Notes: generated by a model from the letters alone, not told the origin. Positions 18,581 through 27,560 are shown, numbered from the stretch's first letter. The stretch: 64,000 bases of DNA from Streptomyces roseicoloratus (GCF_004117935.1 NZ_SDOY01000172.1:62001-126000); one strand, 5' to 3'. Translations and numbers: made by a program.

Positions 18581-19581
18581 GACGCGACGCCTCCGTACGC
18601 GGGGAAGTGACAGGCCGCCGGATGCGCGGCCGGGCCGGCGAGCGGCGGACGCTCGCCCTCGCACCGGGCCCGGTCCTCGTCCGTGCCGAGGGCCGGGCGC
18701 GGGCAGCGCGGCGCGAAGGCGCAGCCCGGGGCGGGGGAGAGCAGGGACGGCGGGGAGCCCGGGATCGCCCGCAGCGGGGCGTCGTCCCGGTCGTCGAGAC
18801 GCGGCAGCGAGTCGAGCAGGCCCCGGGTGTAGGGGTGCGCGGGCGCGCCGAACAGGCCGTCCACCGGCGCCCGTTCGGCCGCCCGGCCGCCGTACATCAC
18901 CAGCACCTCGTGGGCGACCCGGGCCACCACACCGAGATCGTGGGTGATCATCACGACGGCCAGCCCGCGTTCCTCCTGCACCCGGGCGATCAGCTCCAGG
19001 ATCTGGGCCTGCACCGTGACGTCGAGCGCTGTGGTCGGCTCGTCGGCGATCAGCAGCTCGGGCTCGCAGACCAGCGCCGTGGCGATCATCACGCGCTGCC
19101 GCATGCCGCCGGAGAACTGGTGCGGATACTCGCCGGCCCGCCGCGCCGGCTCCGGGATGCCGACCTCGGCGAGCGCCTCGACGGCGAGCCGCCGGGCGAC
19201 CGCGCGGCGGGAGCCGAAGTGCACCCGGTGGTGCTCGGCGATCTGCTCGCCCACCGTGTAGTAGGGGTGCAGGCTCGACAGCGGGTCCTGGAAGATCATC
19301 GCCATCCGCCGGCCGCGCAGCCGGTTCAGCTCCCGCTCCGGCAGACCGACCAGTTCGCGCCCGTCGAGGCGGATCGAGCCGGCCACCCGGGCGCCCGTGT
19401 GCAGGCCCATCACCGCCAGCGAGGTCACCGACTTGCCGGATCCGGACTCGCCGACGATGCCGAGGGTCCGGCCGCGCGGCACGTCGAAGGAGAGCCCGTC
19501 GACGGCGCGCACCGGGCCGTGCCGGGTCGGGAACTCGACCGTGAGGTCACGGACCGAGAGCAGGGGTTCGGTCTCGGGCAT
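18577..19581 (-). CDS. oligopeptide/dipeptide ABC transporter ATPase (OppD/DppD type)
   Basis: A 334-residue partner ATPase. Walker A GESGSGKSV, Q-loop MIFQDPLSSLHPYYTVGEQI, signature FSGGMRQRVMIATAL, Walker B LLIADEPTTALDVTVQAQIL and His switch ITHDLGVVA identify the OppD/DppD branch; the C-terminal CAFAPRCPRP Cys region probably holds an iron-sulfur cluster as known in some relatives. The Walker A ends in Ser-Val rather than Ser-Thr. Its ATG is joined by one base to the stop of the permease gene upstream. Confidence 0.93.
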
Positions 19582-20567
19582 CAGTACCTCACACGCGGGT
19601 CGACGACGGCGTACAGCAGGTCGACGCACAGGTTGGCGACGACGATGAAGGTGGCGGCGAGCAGCGTCACCCCGAGGATCACCGGCTGGTCGCCGGTGGT
19701 GAGCGCCCCGTAGAAGAGCCGTCCCACGCCCGGCAGTCCGAAGATGGACTCGGTGATCACGGCGCCCGCGAGCAGCCCGCCGAGGTCCATGCCGAAGATG
19801 GTGAGGATCGGCGTCATCGCGGCCCGCAGCCCGTGCTTGACCACCACGGTGCGTCGCGGCAGACCCTTGGCCCGCGCGGTGCGGATGTACGGCTCCGCCA
19901 TCGACTCGATCATCGAACTCCGGCTCTGCCGGGCGTACATGGCCGCGTAGAGGATCGCGAGCGCCAGCCACGGCAGCAGCAGGTTCGACGCCCAGGACAG
20001 CGGGTCGGAGCCGAACGGCACGTACTGCGGGTAGGGCAGCAGCCCGGCCACCCGGATCAGCCCGTAGATCAGCATCACGGAGGTGAAGTAGACGGGCAGC
20101 GAGGCGGCGGCGACCGCGCCGACCATCAGGGCCCGGTCGGTGAGCGTGTCCTTGCGCAGCGCGGCGGTCACGCCCGCGCCCAGGCCGAGCGCCAGCCAGA
20201 TCAGGGCCGCGCCGACGGCGAGCGAGGCCGAGACCGGCAGCCGGTCGACCAGCAGGTCCCAGACCGGCTGGGCGTTCTCGTACGAGTAGCCCAGACAGGG
20301 GAAGGAACAGTCCAGCGCGTACGGGCCGGAGCCGAAGGTGCGCCCGGTGAAGATGCCGGTGACGAAGTCGCCGAACTGGCGCCACAGCGGCTGGTCGAGG
20401 CCCATGTGGGCGCGGATCGCCTCGAGGCGTTCGGTGCTGCACGACTTGCCGCACGCGGCGGCGGCCGGGTCGGAGGGCAGCACGTAGAAGATGAGGAAGG
20501 TGATGGCGGCGACCGCGAGGAGCACGCCGAGCATGCCGAGCAGCCGGCGGCCGAGGTAGAGGATCAC
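19581..20567 (-). CDS. oligopeptide ABC transporter permease (OppB/DppB type)
   Basis: A 328-residue inner-membrane permease. The N-terminal span (MLGVLLAVAAITFLIFYVLP) followed by DPAAAACGKSC and GLDQPLWRQF is the OppB/DppB entrance; the EAA loop reads YIRTARAKGLPRRTVVVKHG. There is an insertion with three extra Cys (CGKSC, LDCSFPCLGYSY) on the outer side, longer than in E. coli DppB. GTG 20567 overlaps the upstream permease stop (GTGA). Confidence 0.92.
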   Translation of the reverse strand: MILYLGRRLLGMLGVLLAVAAITFLIFYVLPSDPAAAACGKSCSTERLEAIRAHMGLDQPLWRQFGDFVTGIFTGRTFGSGPYALDCSFPCLGYSYENAQPVWDLLVDRLPVSASLAVGAALIWLALGLGAGVTAALRKDTLTDRALMVGAVAAASLPVYFTSVMLIYGLIRVAGLLPYPQYVPFGSDPLSWASNLLLPWLALAILYAAMYARQSRSSMIESMAEPYIRTARAKGLPRRTVVVKHGLRAAMTPILTIFGMDLGGLLAGAVITESIFGLPGVGRLFYGALTTGDQPVILGVTLLAATFIVVANLCVDLLYAVVDPRVRY

Positions 20568-21523
20568 GACCGGCCTCCCCGGGGGTCGAAGACGTCCCGC
20601 AGCGCGTCGCCGAGCAGGGTGAAGGCGAGGACGGTGAGGAAGAGACACACGCTGGGCACGACGAAGTACATGGGGTCGGTGTCGTAGAAGGCGACGCTCT
20701 CGGCGATCATCTGGCCCCAGGACGGCGTCGGCGGGCGCACGCCGACACCGAGGTAGCTGAGCGCGGCCTCGGTGGCGATCATCCCGGGCACGATCAGGGT
20801 CGTGTAGGCGATGACCGGGCCCGCGACGCCCGGCAGCACCTCGCGGGTGAGGATGCGCCAGTCGGACGCGCCGCTCACCCGGGCCGCGTCGACGTACTCG
20901 CGGTGCTTGAGCGAGAGCGTCTGGCCGCGCACGATCCGGGCGATGCCGGGCCAACCGAAGAGGCCGATGACCAGGACCATCAGCAGGATCCGGTTGACGT
21001 CCCTGGCCACCGACATCATCGCGATCATGAAGATGAGGGACGGGAAGGACATGGTGAGGTCCATCAGCCGGGACAGGACGGTGTCGGTGCGCCCGCCGAA
21101 GTAGCCGGCGGCCACGCCCGCCGCGACCCCCGCGACCACCACGATGGCGGTCGCGGCGAAGGCGATGAGCAGCGAGACCTGGGCGCCGTGCACCACCCGG
21201 GCGAACAGGTCGCGGCCGGTGACCGGCTCGACGCCGAGCCAGTGCTCGGCGGAGACCCCGCCGAGCGGCCCGATGGGCAGCCCGCCCAGGTAGGGGTCGA
21301 CGGCGGAGGCGTCGAACTGGTCGGGGCGCCAGCCGCCCAGGCGGCTGAGCAGCGGGGCGGCGACGGCGATCAGGGCGAACAGGGCGACGACGGCGAGGGC
21401 GGCGAGGGCCGAGGGACGGCGGCGCAGCTCGGCCAGGGCGAGCCGCCAGGGGCTGCCGCCCCCGGCCGGCCCGGCCTCCGCCCGCTCCTTCGCCCTGTCC
21501 GGGGATGCGGAGACGGTGGTCAT
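20564..21523 (-). CDS. oligopeptide ABC transporter permease (OppC/DppC type)
   Basis: A 319-residue inner-membrane permease. The N-terminal OppC_N part (WRLALAELRRRPSALAALAV) and first span are followed by a periplasmic-side loop, five more spans and the EAA motif YVDAARVSGASDWRILTREV. It lies upstream of the B-type permease, the reverse of the usual A-B-C-D-F order, as seen in several actinobacterial peptide operons. Spacing to the binding-protein gene is nine bases. Confidence 0.92.
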   Translation of the reverse strand: MTTVSASPDRAKERAEAGPAGGGSPWRLALAELRRRPSALAALAVVALFALIAVAAPLLSRLGGWRPDQFDASAVDPYLGGLPIGPLGGVSAEHWLGVEPVTGRDLFARVVHGAQVSLLIAFAATAIVVVAGVAAGVAAGYFGGRTDTVLSRLMDLTMSFPSLIFMIAMMSVARDVNRILLMVLVIGLFGWPGIARIVRGQTLSLKHREYVDAARVSGASDWRILTREVLPGVAGPVIAYTTLIVPGMIATEAALSYLGVGVRPPTPSWGQMIAESVAFYDTDPMYFVVPSVCLFLTVLAFTLLGDALRDVFDPRGGRS

Positions 21524-21532
21524 GGACTCGGC

Positions 21533-23290
21533 TCAGCTCCCGCTCTTGGACGGGTCCTTGAGACCGATCGTCGCGTAGTCGATCTGGCCGCCGAACGAGG
21601 TGTGCCCGAAGGCGCCCGCGACGTTCGGTCCGACGAGGAGCGGCTTGCGCTCGACGACGACGGGCGCGGTGGGTGCCTTGGCGAGGATCTGCCCGTCGAG
21701 CTCCTGCCAGGCCTTGTTGGCCGCGGCGGCGTCGGTCATCGCGGCGATCTCGTCCATCCGCTTCATCGTGGGCTCGTCGCGGAACAGGGAGTGGTTGCCG
21801 GAGTTGCCCTTCTCCTTGATGTAGCGGCCGTCGAACACGAAGGGCAGGAAGGTGGAGCCGGACGGGTAGTCCGGACACCAGCCGGTGTAGGTGAGGTCGG
21901 TGCGGTTCTTGGTGTCGCCGATGGTGTCGTAGAAGGCGGACGGGTCGACGGTCTCGATGGTCACCTTGATGCCGGCCCGGCCGAGGGACTGCTGGACGGC
22001 CTCGGCGACGGCCTTGTCGCCGGTGGAGACGGTGATGCTGGTGGAGAAGCCGCCCGGCTTGCCGGCCTCCTTCAGGAGCTGCTTCGCCTTGTCCACGTCG
22101 CCGGTCGGCGGGATCTTCAGCGTGTCGGGCTGCTTGCCGCCCTCGAACAGCGAGCCGGGCATGAGCGCGGTGGCCGGCTCGTTGAGCGCCGGCCCGCCGG
22201 ACGCGGTGAGCACGGACTGCCGGTCGAGGGCGTACTGCACGGCCTGGCGCACCTTGACGTCGTCGAAGGGCGCGCGGCCGGTGTGCATCTGCAGCATCTC
22301 GGTGCAGTTGGTGGACTCGGCGAGCAGGCGGGCCCGGACGTCGGGCTTGGTGAGGACCTTGGGCGTGCTCTCGGGGCGGAGGTTGACCCAGGAGACGGCG
22401 GAGGCGTCGGCGCCGGAGCCGGTGATCAGCCGGTCGTCGATCTGGTTGCCCTTGAGGCCCATGGTGACGACGATCCGGTCCGGGTAGGCCTTGCGCACGC
22501 CGTCCGTCTTCGGGTCCCAGTGCGGATTGCGGACCAGGACGAGCTGCTTGTCGCGGGCGTACGACTCGATCTTGTACGGGCCGGAGGAGAACGGGCGGTT
22601 GTCGTACTGGGGGCCCTTGTCCTGGGACTTGGGCACGGGGGCGAAGGTGGGCAGAACGGTCGCGTAGGGGAACTCGGCGAACGGCTTGCGCAGTTCGAAG
22701 ACGATGGTGTGGTCGTCGGGCGTCTTCACGGAGTCCAGGTGCTTGCCGCCGGCCGGGCCCTGGTAGCCCTCGGCCCCGGCGAGGTAGCGGGCCGCGTAGT
22801 CGGGGCCGCCGGGGAGGTCGGGGGAGAAGGACCGCTCGACGTTGTACTTGACGTCCTGCGCCGTGACGGGAGAGCCGTCCTCGTACTTCAGGCCCTTCTT
22901 CAGGCGGAAGGTCCAGGTCTTGGCCCCGTTGGAGGAGGTGCCCAGGTCCTCGGCGAGGTCCGGGCTCAGCTCGCCGCCCTTGGCGCCCGGCTCGGCCTTG
23001 TAGGTGAGCAGGGTGCGGTAGAGCAGCCGGGTGCCGAAGTCCATGTCGCCCATGACCCAGTTGCGGGCCGGGTCGAGGTGCGTGAAGTCCTGGTTGGACA
23101 GCACGGTGAGCGTGCCGCCCTTCGCCGGTGCCCCGCCCACGACCTTGCCGAGGTTTCCGGTGGCGGGATTGGCCCCGCCCTTCCCGGGGCCCCCGTTCGC
23201 GCCGGTGCCGCCGCCGGAGCAGCCGGCCGCGCCGAGGGAGAGGGCCGTCACCACGGCGACGGCGAGGATGTTTCGCTTGTGCTGGTCCAT
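21533..23290 (-). CDS. solute-binding lipoprotein, family 5 (peptide ABC transporter)
   Basis: A 585-residue lipoprotein. The signal VVTALSLGAAGC ends in a lipobox with Cys24; a Gly/Asn linker follows. The family 5 fold shows FTHLDPARNW, a LYRTLLTYK segment, LKKGLKYEDGSPVTAQDVKY and WCPDYPSGSTF, all typical of oligopeptide- and dipeptide-binding proteins. First gene of the operon, so its transcript is the most abundant part. The promoter probably lies in the AT-rich divergent gap with the aldehyde dehydrogenase gene, where a -35/-10 pair (TTGCGC, 18 bases, TATGTT) can be read on this strand. Confidence 0.94.
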   Translation of the reverse strand: MDQHKRNILAVAVVTALSLGAAGCSGGGTGANGGPGKGGANPATGNLGKVVGGAPAKGGTLTVLSNQDFTHLDPARNWVMGDMDFGTRLLYRTLLTYKAEPGAKGGELSPDLAEDLGTSSNGAKTWTFRLKKGLKYEDGSPVTAQDVKYNVERSFSPDLPGGPDYAARYLAGAEGYQGPAGGKHLDSVKTPDDHTIVFELRKPFAEFPYATVLPTFAPVPKSQDKGPQYDNRPFSSGPYKIESYARDKQLVLVRNPHWDPKTDGVRKAYPDRIVVTMGLKGNQIDDRLITGSGADASAVSWVNLRPESTPKVLTKPDVRARLLAESTNCTEMLQMHTGRAPFDDVKVRQAVQYALDRQSVLTASGGPALNEPATALMPGSLFEGGKQPDTLKIPPTGDVDKAKQLLKEAGKPGGFSTSITVSTGDKAVAEAVQQSLGRAGIKVTIETVDPSAFYDTIGDTKNRTDLTYTGWCPDYPSGSTFLPFVFDGRYIKEKGNSGNHSLFRDEPTMKRMDEIAAMTDAAAANKAWQELDGQILAKAPTAPVVVERKPLLVGPNVAGAFGHTSFGGQIDYATIGLKDPSKSGS

Positions 23291-23346
23291 CAGGAGTCAC
23301 TCCGACGTGGAGGGTTCGGTCGGCCTCGCGAGATCCGCTGGCCGAA

Positions 23347-23373
23347 AATGTGACCCGTAACATAGTAATGTGA
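23347..23373. promoter_or_regulatory. direct repeat and dyad in divergent promoter region
   Basis: AATGTGA occurs at 23347-23353 and 23367-23373, exactly 20 bases (two helical turns) apart; the second overlaps a short dyad ACAT-AGTA-ATGT. It lies between the divergent peptide-uptake operon and the aldehyde dehydrogenase and coincides with the likely -10 region of the former. A shared regulator is plausible but not identified. Confidence 0.45.
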
Positions 23374-23419
23374 AATTGTACTGCGCAAGCCCTCGGACAC
23401 GACAGAGAAGGTTCGACGC

Positions 23420-24778
23420 ATGACCGTGATCTCCCGCAACCCCGCCGACCCGGCCGACCGTCTCGTCGACATCCCCGCACCCGGCGCCTTCGCCGCGGCC
23501 GACGCGGTCGAACGGGCCCGCACCGCCCAGCCCGGCTGGGCGCGCGGCGGGGCCGCCGCCCGCGCCGCCGCCCTCGGCGCGGCCGCCACCGCGATCGAGG
23601 CCGCGAGCACCGAACTCGCCGACCTCGCCGTACGGGAGGTCGGCAAGCCGGTCGCGGAGGCCCGCGCCGAACTCGGCCGCACCGTCGCCCTCTGGCGCTA
23701 CTACGCCCAGGCGTCGTACGAACCCACCGGAGCCGTCCACGAGCCGGCGGCCGGACCGGGACTGCTGCTCACCCGGCGCCGGCCCCACGGCGTCGCCGGC
23801 CTCGTCACGCCCTGGAACTTCCCCTTCGCCATTCCCACCTGGAAGGCGGCGCCGGCGCTCGCCGCCGGGAACGCCGTCGTCCTCAAGCCCGCGCCGGAAG
23901 CCACGGCCTGCGCCCTGCGGCTCGCCGAGCTCGTCCGGCAGGCGCTTCCCGAGGGCCTGTTCACCGTCGTGCCCGGCGGCGCCACCGAGGGCGGCGCCCT
24001 GGTCTCCGCCGCCGACGTCGTCTCCTTCACCGGCTCCTCCGCCGTCGGCCGTGAGGTCGTGCGCACCGCGACCGCCCGGGGCATCCCCGTGCAGGCCGAG
24101 ATGGGCGGCCTCAACGCGGCCGTCGTCCTCCCCGACGCCGACATCGAGAAGGCGGCCCAGCACATCGCCGCGTCCGTCTCCGGATTCGCGGGCCAGAAGT
24201 GCACCGCCACCAGCCGGGTCATCGCCGTCGGCGACGCCCTCGACCCGCTGCGCGAGGCACTGGCCGAGGCGCTGCGGGCCGTCCCGGTCGGCGACCCCGG
24301 CGACCCGGCCACCGTGTGCGGTCCGCTCATCTCCGAGGCGGCCCGCGACGCGACGCGGACGGCCTGGCAGGGGCTGTCCGTCCTCGCGGGCGGCACCGTC
24401 CCGGACCGCGGCGGCTGGTACGCGGCGCCGACCCTGGTCGAGAAGGCGGCCCCGGGCCACCGGCTGCTGCGCGAGGAGGTCTTCGGCCCCGTCGCGGCCC
24501 TGCTGTCCGCGCGCGACCTGGACCACGCCGTACGGATCACCAACTCCGCCCGCTACGGTCTGGTCACCTCGGTCCACACCGCCGACCTGGCCGCGGCCCT
24601 GGAAGGCCTCGACCGGCTCGACACCGGAATGGTCCGGATCAACGCGCCGACCACCGGGGTCGACTTCCACCTCCCGTTCGGCGGCACCAAGGCCTCCAGC
24701 TTCGGGCCGCGCGAACAGGGCCGCGCCGCCCTGGACTTCTACACCTCGTCCCGTACGTACACGGTGTCGCCCGCCTGA
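23420..24778 (+). CDS. aldehyde dehydrogenase family protein
   Basis: A 452-residue NAD(P)-dependent aldehyde dehydrogenase. The oxyanion Asn is in TPWNFPFAIPTWK, the Rossmann turn FTGSSAVGREV, the general-base Glu in QAEMGGLNAAVV and the nucleophile Cys in FAGQKCTATSR; EEVFGPVAALL and PFGGTKASSFG complete the set. It resembles the branch that includes alpha-ketoglutarate semialdehyde and other omega-semialdehyde dehydrogenases, but the substrate cannot be fixed. Divergent from the peptide importer, which may supply the amino-acid-derived substrate. Confidence 0.92.
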   Translation: MTVISRNPADPADRLVDIPAPGAFAAADAVERARTAQPGWARGGAAARAAALGAAATAIEAASTELADLAVREVGKPVAEARAELGRTVALWRYYAQASYEPTGAVHEPAAGPGLLLTRRRPHGVAGLVTPWNFPFAIPTWKAAPALAAGNAVVLKPAPEATACALRLAELVRQALPEGLFTVVPGGATEGGALVSAADVVSFTGSSAVGREVVRTATARGIPVQAEMGGLNAAVVLPDADIEKAAQHIAASVSGFAGQKCTATSRVIAVGDALDPLREALAEALRAVPVGDPGDPATVCGPLISEAARDATRTAWQGLSVLAGGTVPDRGGWYAAPTLVEKAAPGHRLLREEVFGPVAALLSARDLDHAVRITNSARYGLVTSVHTADLAAALEGLDRLDTGMVRINAPTTGVDFHLPFGGTKASSFGPREQGRAALDFYTSSRTYTVSPA

Positions 24779-24879
24779 CGGGCCGTACCGGCGCGACGGG
24801 GGCGGCCGGCCCTCCCTCGCGTCTTCGGCGACCGCGTCCCGCTCACGGCATCGGGTTCGGCGGACGGACGGGCCGTCGT

Positions 24880-24909
24880 CTGTGGGGGGGCGTGATCCCC
24901 CCCCCACAG
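24880..24909. terminator. G-run/C-run terminator hairpin
   Basis: CTGTGGGGGGG pairs with a C run ending in CCCACAG around a short CGTGAT loop, in the gap between two converging genes. Confidence 0.7.
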
Positions 24910-24952
24910 GCGGGCAGATTCCCTGCCCCCGCAGGCGCGCGGGCCCGGGGCG

Positions 24953-25387
24953 CTATCCCTCGGGAGCGGACAGCCTGGCCAGCAACCGCTGGGCTTCCGT
25001 GCCGACGATCTCATCCGGGTCCGCGGCCAGTACCTCCAGCTGCCGGAAGAACGCACTCCCGCCGGACGTGCCGGACAGCCAGCGTGGATCGCAGTCGACT
25101 TCGGCAGCGAGCTGGTCTGCGACCGAGGAGTCCTCGGCGCGGCCCAAGGCCGCCAGCACGGCGCGCAAACCCCACAGGTCCCCCCGCTGAAGGAGGGCTT
25201 CGGCCGTCTCGTGGACCACTCCGGTGTCGTGGGCGTCGAGCAGGAGCCGTCGAAGGACCTCTGCGATCTTCGGCACCTCCGCTGCGACGGCGAGCCGACG
25301 CCCTGCTGCCGCGCGCACCGCCCAGGACGCAGAATCCGCGTCCTGAACAGCGGCGACGAGCTCGGCATCCCCTTCGAAAGAAGTCAT
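24953..25387 (-). CDS. HEAT-repeat-like hypothetical protein
   Basis: A 144-residue all-helical protein. Segments such as ASWAVRAAAGRRLA, LRRLLLDAHDTGVVHETAEA and LWGLRAVLAALGRAED repeat with about 35-residue spacing, like HEAT/armadillo helices. No catalytic motif. ATG 25387 begins MTSFEGDAELVAAVQDAD. Such small actinobacterial HEAT-like proteins are often found near polymorphic-toxin immunity genes; here the only hint is the foreign-looking insert in the next gene. Confidence 0.72.
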   Translation of the reverse strand: MTSFEGDAELVAAVQDADSASWAVRAAAGRRLAVAAEVPKIAEVLRRLLLDAHDTGVVHETAEALLQRGDLWGLRAVLAALGRAEDSSVADQLAAEVDCDPRWLSGTSGGSAFFRQLEVLAADPDEIVGTEAQRLLARLSAPEG

Positions 25388-25624
25388 GAACACACCCTGA
25401 CAGTGCCCGAAGCGCATCGCCAGGTCCGAACCCCCGGCCCTGCGAGCGACATTGCTGGCTCGGCGCAGCGCCGCCCCGGCGGTGCCACTGCCTTGCACCA
25501 CCGCAGTCGCCCGGCCCGGGCGGGGGCCGCCGTTCCGATGGCGGCCACCCGGAGGGCGCCGCAGCATGGAGGGGATCTCGTCCCCTCCCCGCCGCGGACG
25601 CCCGTCACCGGAAGCGAGCACCCC

Positions 25625-25801
25625 ATGAGCGCACTCGTCGCGGTCGCCGGCGCGACCGGCCGGATCGGCCGTCGCGTCACCGGCCTGCTCGCCGAGGCGG
25701 GCGTGCCGGTCCGCGCCCTGGGGCGCGACCGGGCGAAGCTCGACCGGCTGCCCACCGGTGACACCAGGACGGCGTCCTACACAGCTGACTGGTCACTGTG
25801 C
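25625..25801 (+). pseudogene. 5' part of a split NmrA-type NAD(P)-dependent oxidoreductase gene
   Basis: The first about 50 codons are a perfect start for an NmrA/atypical short-chain oxidoreductase: MSALVAVAGATGRIGRRVTG with the GATGxxG nucleotide-binding turn, then VRALGRDRAKLDRLPTG. Similarity to the family stops after about TASYT (near 25777) and the frame ends soon after. The rest of the gene resumes at about 26190. Roughly 25-30 family codons are missing and about 0.4 kb of other DNA stands in their place. Confidence 0.75.
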
Positions 25802-25845
25802 TTCGGCTCATGACAGGGTGTCCTCCTGAGCGTTGAGGGGGAGCC

Positions 25846-26154
25846 ATGGCAGAGGTCGGGGGATGGATCTGGGAACGCAACCTGCGGTCGTTCCTGGAGT
25901 TGCTGTCGCACTACGTGGGCTACGGCTTTGATGCCACCGACTGGTCGACGGTGGCACTGGCGATCGAGGCGACCGACGACGAGCGGACCGACGGCTGGTA
26001 CTCGTACCCCTTGGTCGGCGAGCATCGACAGGTCGAGATTCGGCTTGCCCGCGCGGTCGGCGGCGATGAGGTCAGGTTGGTCGTGAAGGGGGCTCTGACG
26101 CCTGAGCTGGAGGTCCGGGCGGACACGTTGCTGGCCGCCTTCGCAGCCGGGTGA
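25846..26154 (+). CDS. small unknown protein inside the NmrA-gene insert
   Basis: A 102-residue protein starting ATG after a good GGGGGAG ribosome site. It reads as a compact alpha/beta domain: FLELLSHYVGYGFDATDWST, a two-strand part WYSYPLVGEHRQVEIRLAR, then EVRLVVKGALTPELEVRADT. I do not recognise a named family. It is carried by the segment that interrupts the oxidoreductase gene and is less extreme in codon use than its neighbours, which fits recent arrival. It could be an immunity or orphan protein; that is a guess. Confidence 0.65.
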   Translation: MAEVGGWIWERNLRSFLELLSHYVGYGFDATDWSTVALAIEATDDERTDGWYSYPLVGEHRQVEIRLARAVGGDEVRLVVKGALTPELEVRADTLLAAFAAG

Positions 26155-26189
26155 CCAAGGTCGACTTGACCCGTGAGCCGCATGAGGTG

Positions 26190-26860
26190 TCTGCCTCGTC
26201 TCCGCGCACGAGGGGCCCGGCCGGGTGAGGGCCCACGCCACCGTGGTGGACGCGGCCGTCGTCGTCGGCGTCCGGCGGATCGTCTACCTCTCGTACCTCA
26301 ACGCCGCACCGCACGCGACCTTCACCTACGCCCGCGACCACTGGCACACCGAGCAGCACATCCGCTCCACCGGTGTGGCCTTCACCTTCCTGCGCGACAG
26401 CACCTACCAGGCCGACCTCGCCGCGATGGCGTCCCCCGACGGCGTGCTCCGCGGCCCCGCCGGCGACGGCCGGGTGGGCGCCGTCACCCATGACGACGTC
26501 GCCGCGTCGGCCGCGGCGGTGCTGCGCACCACGGGACACGAGCACGACAGCGCCACGTACGACATGACCGGCCCCGAGGCGCTGAGCTTCGCCGAGATCG
26601 CCGCCGCGCTGAGCGCGGCGAGCGGGCGCACGGTCACCTACGTGTCCGAGACGCGTGACGAGGCCCATGCCTCGCGCGCGGCGTACGGCGCGCCCGACTG
26701 GGAGGTGGAGGGCTGGATCACCTCGTACGAGGCGGTGGCCGTCGGTGAGATGGACGACGTGTCCGACGACGTCCGCACCCTGACCGGGCAGCCGCCGCAG
26801 GCCTTCGCGGACTTCCTGGCGGCCCACCCGGAGAGCCACCGGCACCTGCTGCCGCGGTGA
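26190..26860 (+). pseudogene. 3' part of the split NmrA-type oxidoreductase gene
   Basis: From about 26192 the frame reads CLVSAHEGPGRVRAHATVVD and continues through RIVYLSYLNAA, TEQHIRSTGVAFTFLRDSTY and MTGPEALSFAEIAAALSAAS, the substrate half of the same NmrA-like family. A TGA at 26183 separates it from upstream sequence. A GTG at 26225 could start a 211-residue stand-alone product, but that would lack the NAD(P)-binding turn and so would not be an oxidoreductase. A 7-bp inverted repeat (CGGCTCA at 25804, TGAGCCG at 26174) lies just inside the two breakpoints. Confidence 0.75.
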
Positions 26861-26875
26861 CCACGAACATCGGAA

Positions 26876-26891
26876 TCGCTCGCATGTTCGA
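26876..26891. promoter_or_regulatory. LexA (SOS) box-like site
   Basis: TCGCTC-GCAT-GTTCGA matches the actinobacterial LexA box TCGAAC-N4-GTTCGA at ten of twelve arm positions. It lies 22 bases before the AlkB-like start, next to a possible -10 (TATCCT), a position suited to repression. Confidence 0.5.
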
Positions 26892-26912
26892 TCCCTCGTC
26901 TATCCTGGACGC

Positions 26913-27560
26913 ATGACAGCGGCACGACCCGACATCCCCGGCTTCCAGGGCTCCCTCTTCGACCAGGGCTCCGACATCGGACCCGGCCCGCTGGACGGCA
27001 TCCGGCGCACCGAGCTCGGTGACGGCGCATGGGTCGACCACCTGCCCGGCTGGTTCCACGGCGCCGACGCGCTGTTCGAGGAACTGGTCGCGGGCGTGCC
27101 CTGGCAGGCCGAGGAGCGCACGATGTACGAGAACGTGGTGGCCGTCCCCCGCCTGCTCGCCTCCTACCGCGAGGGCGCCCCGCTGCCGCACCCCGCGCTC
27201 GTCGAGGCCCGGACGACGCTCGACGCCCACTACGCCGACGAGCTCGGCGAGCCCTTCGTCACCGCCGGGCTCTGCCTCTACCGCGACGGCCGCGACAGCG
27301 TCGCCTGGCACGGCGACCGCACCGGCCGCTCCGCCACCCAGGACACGATGGTCGCGATCCTCGCCCTCGGCGACCCGCGTGACCTCGCCTTCCGCCCGCG
27401 CGGCGGCGGCCCGGTGGCCCTCCGGCTGCCGTCGGGTCACGGCGACCTGCTGGTCATGGGCGGCTCCTGCCAGCGCACCTGGGAACACGCCGTACCGAAG
27501 ACCACCCGCGCCGTCGGACCCCGGATCAGCGTCCAGTTCCGCACCCGTGGGGTGCGCTGA
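26913..27560 (+). CDS. AlkB-like 2-oxoglutarate/Fe(II) dioxygenase
   Basis: A 215-residue enzyme of the AlkB fold. The iron ligands are His133 and Asp135 in AWHGDRTG and His192 in RTWEHAVPK; Arg204 and Arg210 in GPRISVQFR bind 2-oxoglutarate. MYENVVAVPRLLASYREG and GLCLYRDG are typical nucleotide-lid segments. AlkB enzymes remove methyl adducts from nucleic-acid bases. Many streptomycete genomes carry one such protein. The LexA-like box just upstream fits induction by DNA damage. It is monocistronic and converges on the exporter genes. Confidence 0.9.
   Translation: MTAARPDIPGFQGSLFDQGSDIGPGPLDGIRRTELGDGAWVDHLPGWFHGADALFEELVAGVPWQAEERTMYENVVAVPRLLASYREGAPLPHPALVEARTTLDAHYADELGEPFVTAGLCLYRDGRDSVAWHGDRTGRSATQDTMVAILALGDPRDLAFRPRGGGPVALRLPSGHGDLLVMGGSCQRTWEHAVPKTTRAVGPRISVQFRTRGVR

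Noticed and set aside
19581..23480. A 1299-residue open frame on the minus strand spanning the peptide importer genes
   Set aside because: Most of it is an Arg/Pro/Gly-rich shadow of three real genes in another frame; only its last 328 codons are genuine, the OppB-type permease.
25800..26190. Insertion sequence in the NmrA-type gene
   Set aside because: No transposase is encoded, and the inverted repeat is only 7 bp; insert of unknown type is all that can be said.
26225..26860. Stand-alone functional oxidoreductase from GTG 26225
   Set aside because: It lacks the nucleotide-binding N-terminus, which lies intact 0.4 kb upstream; a split gene is a better explanation.
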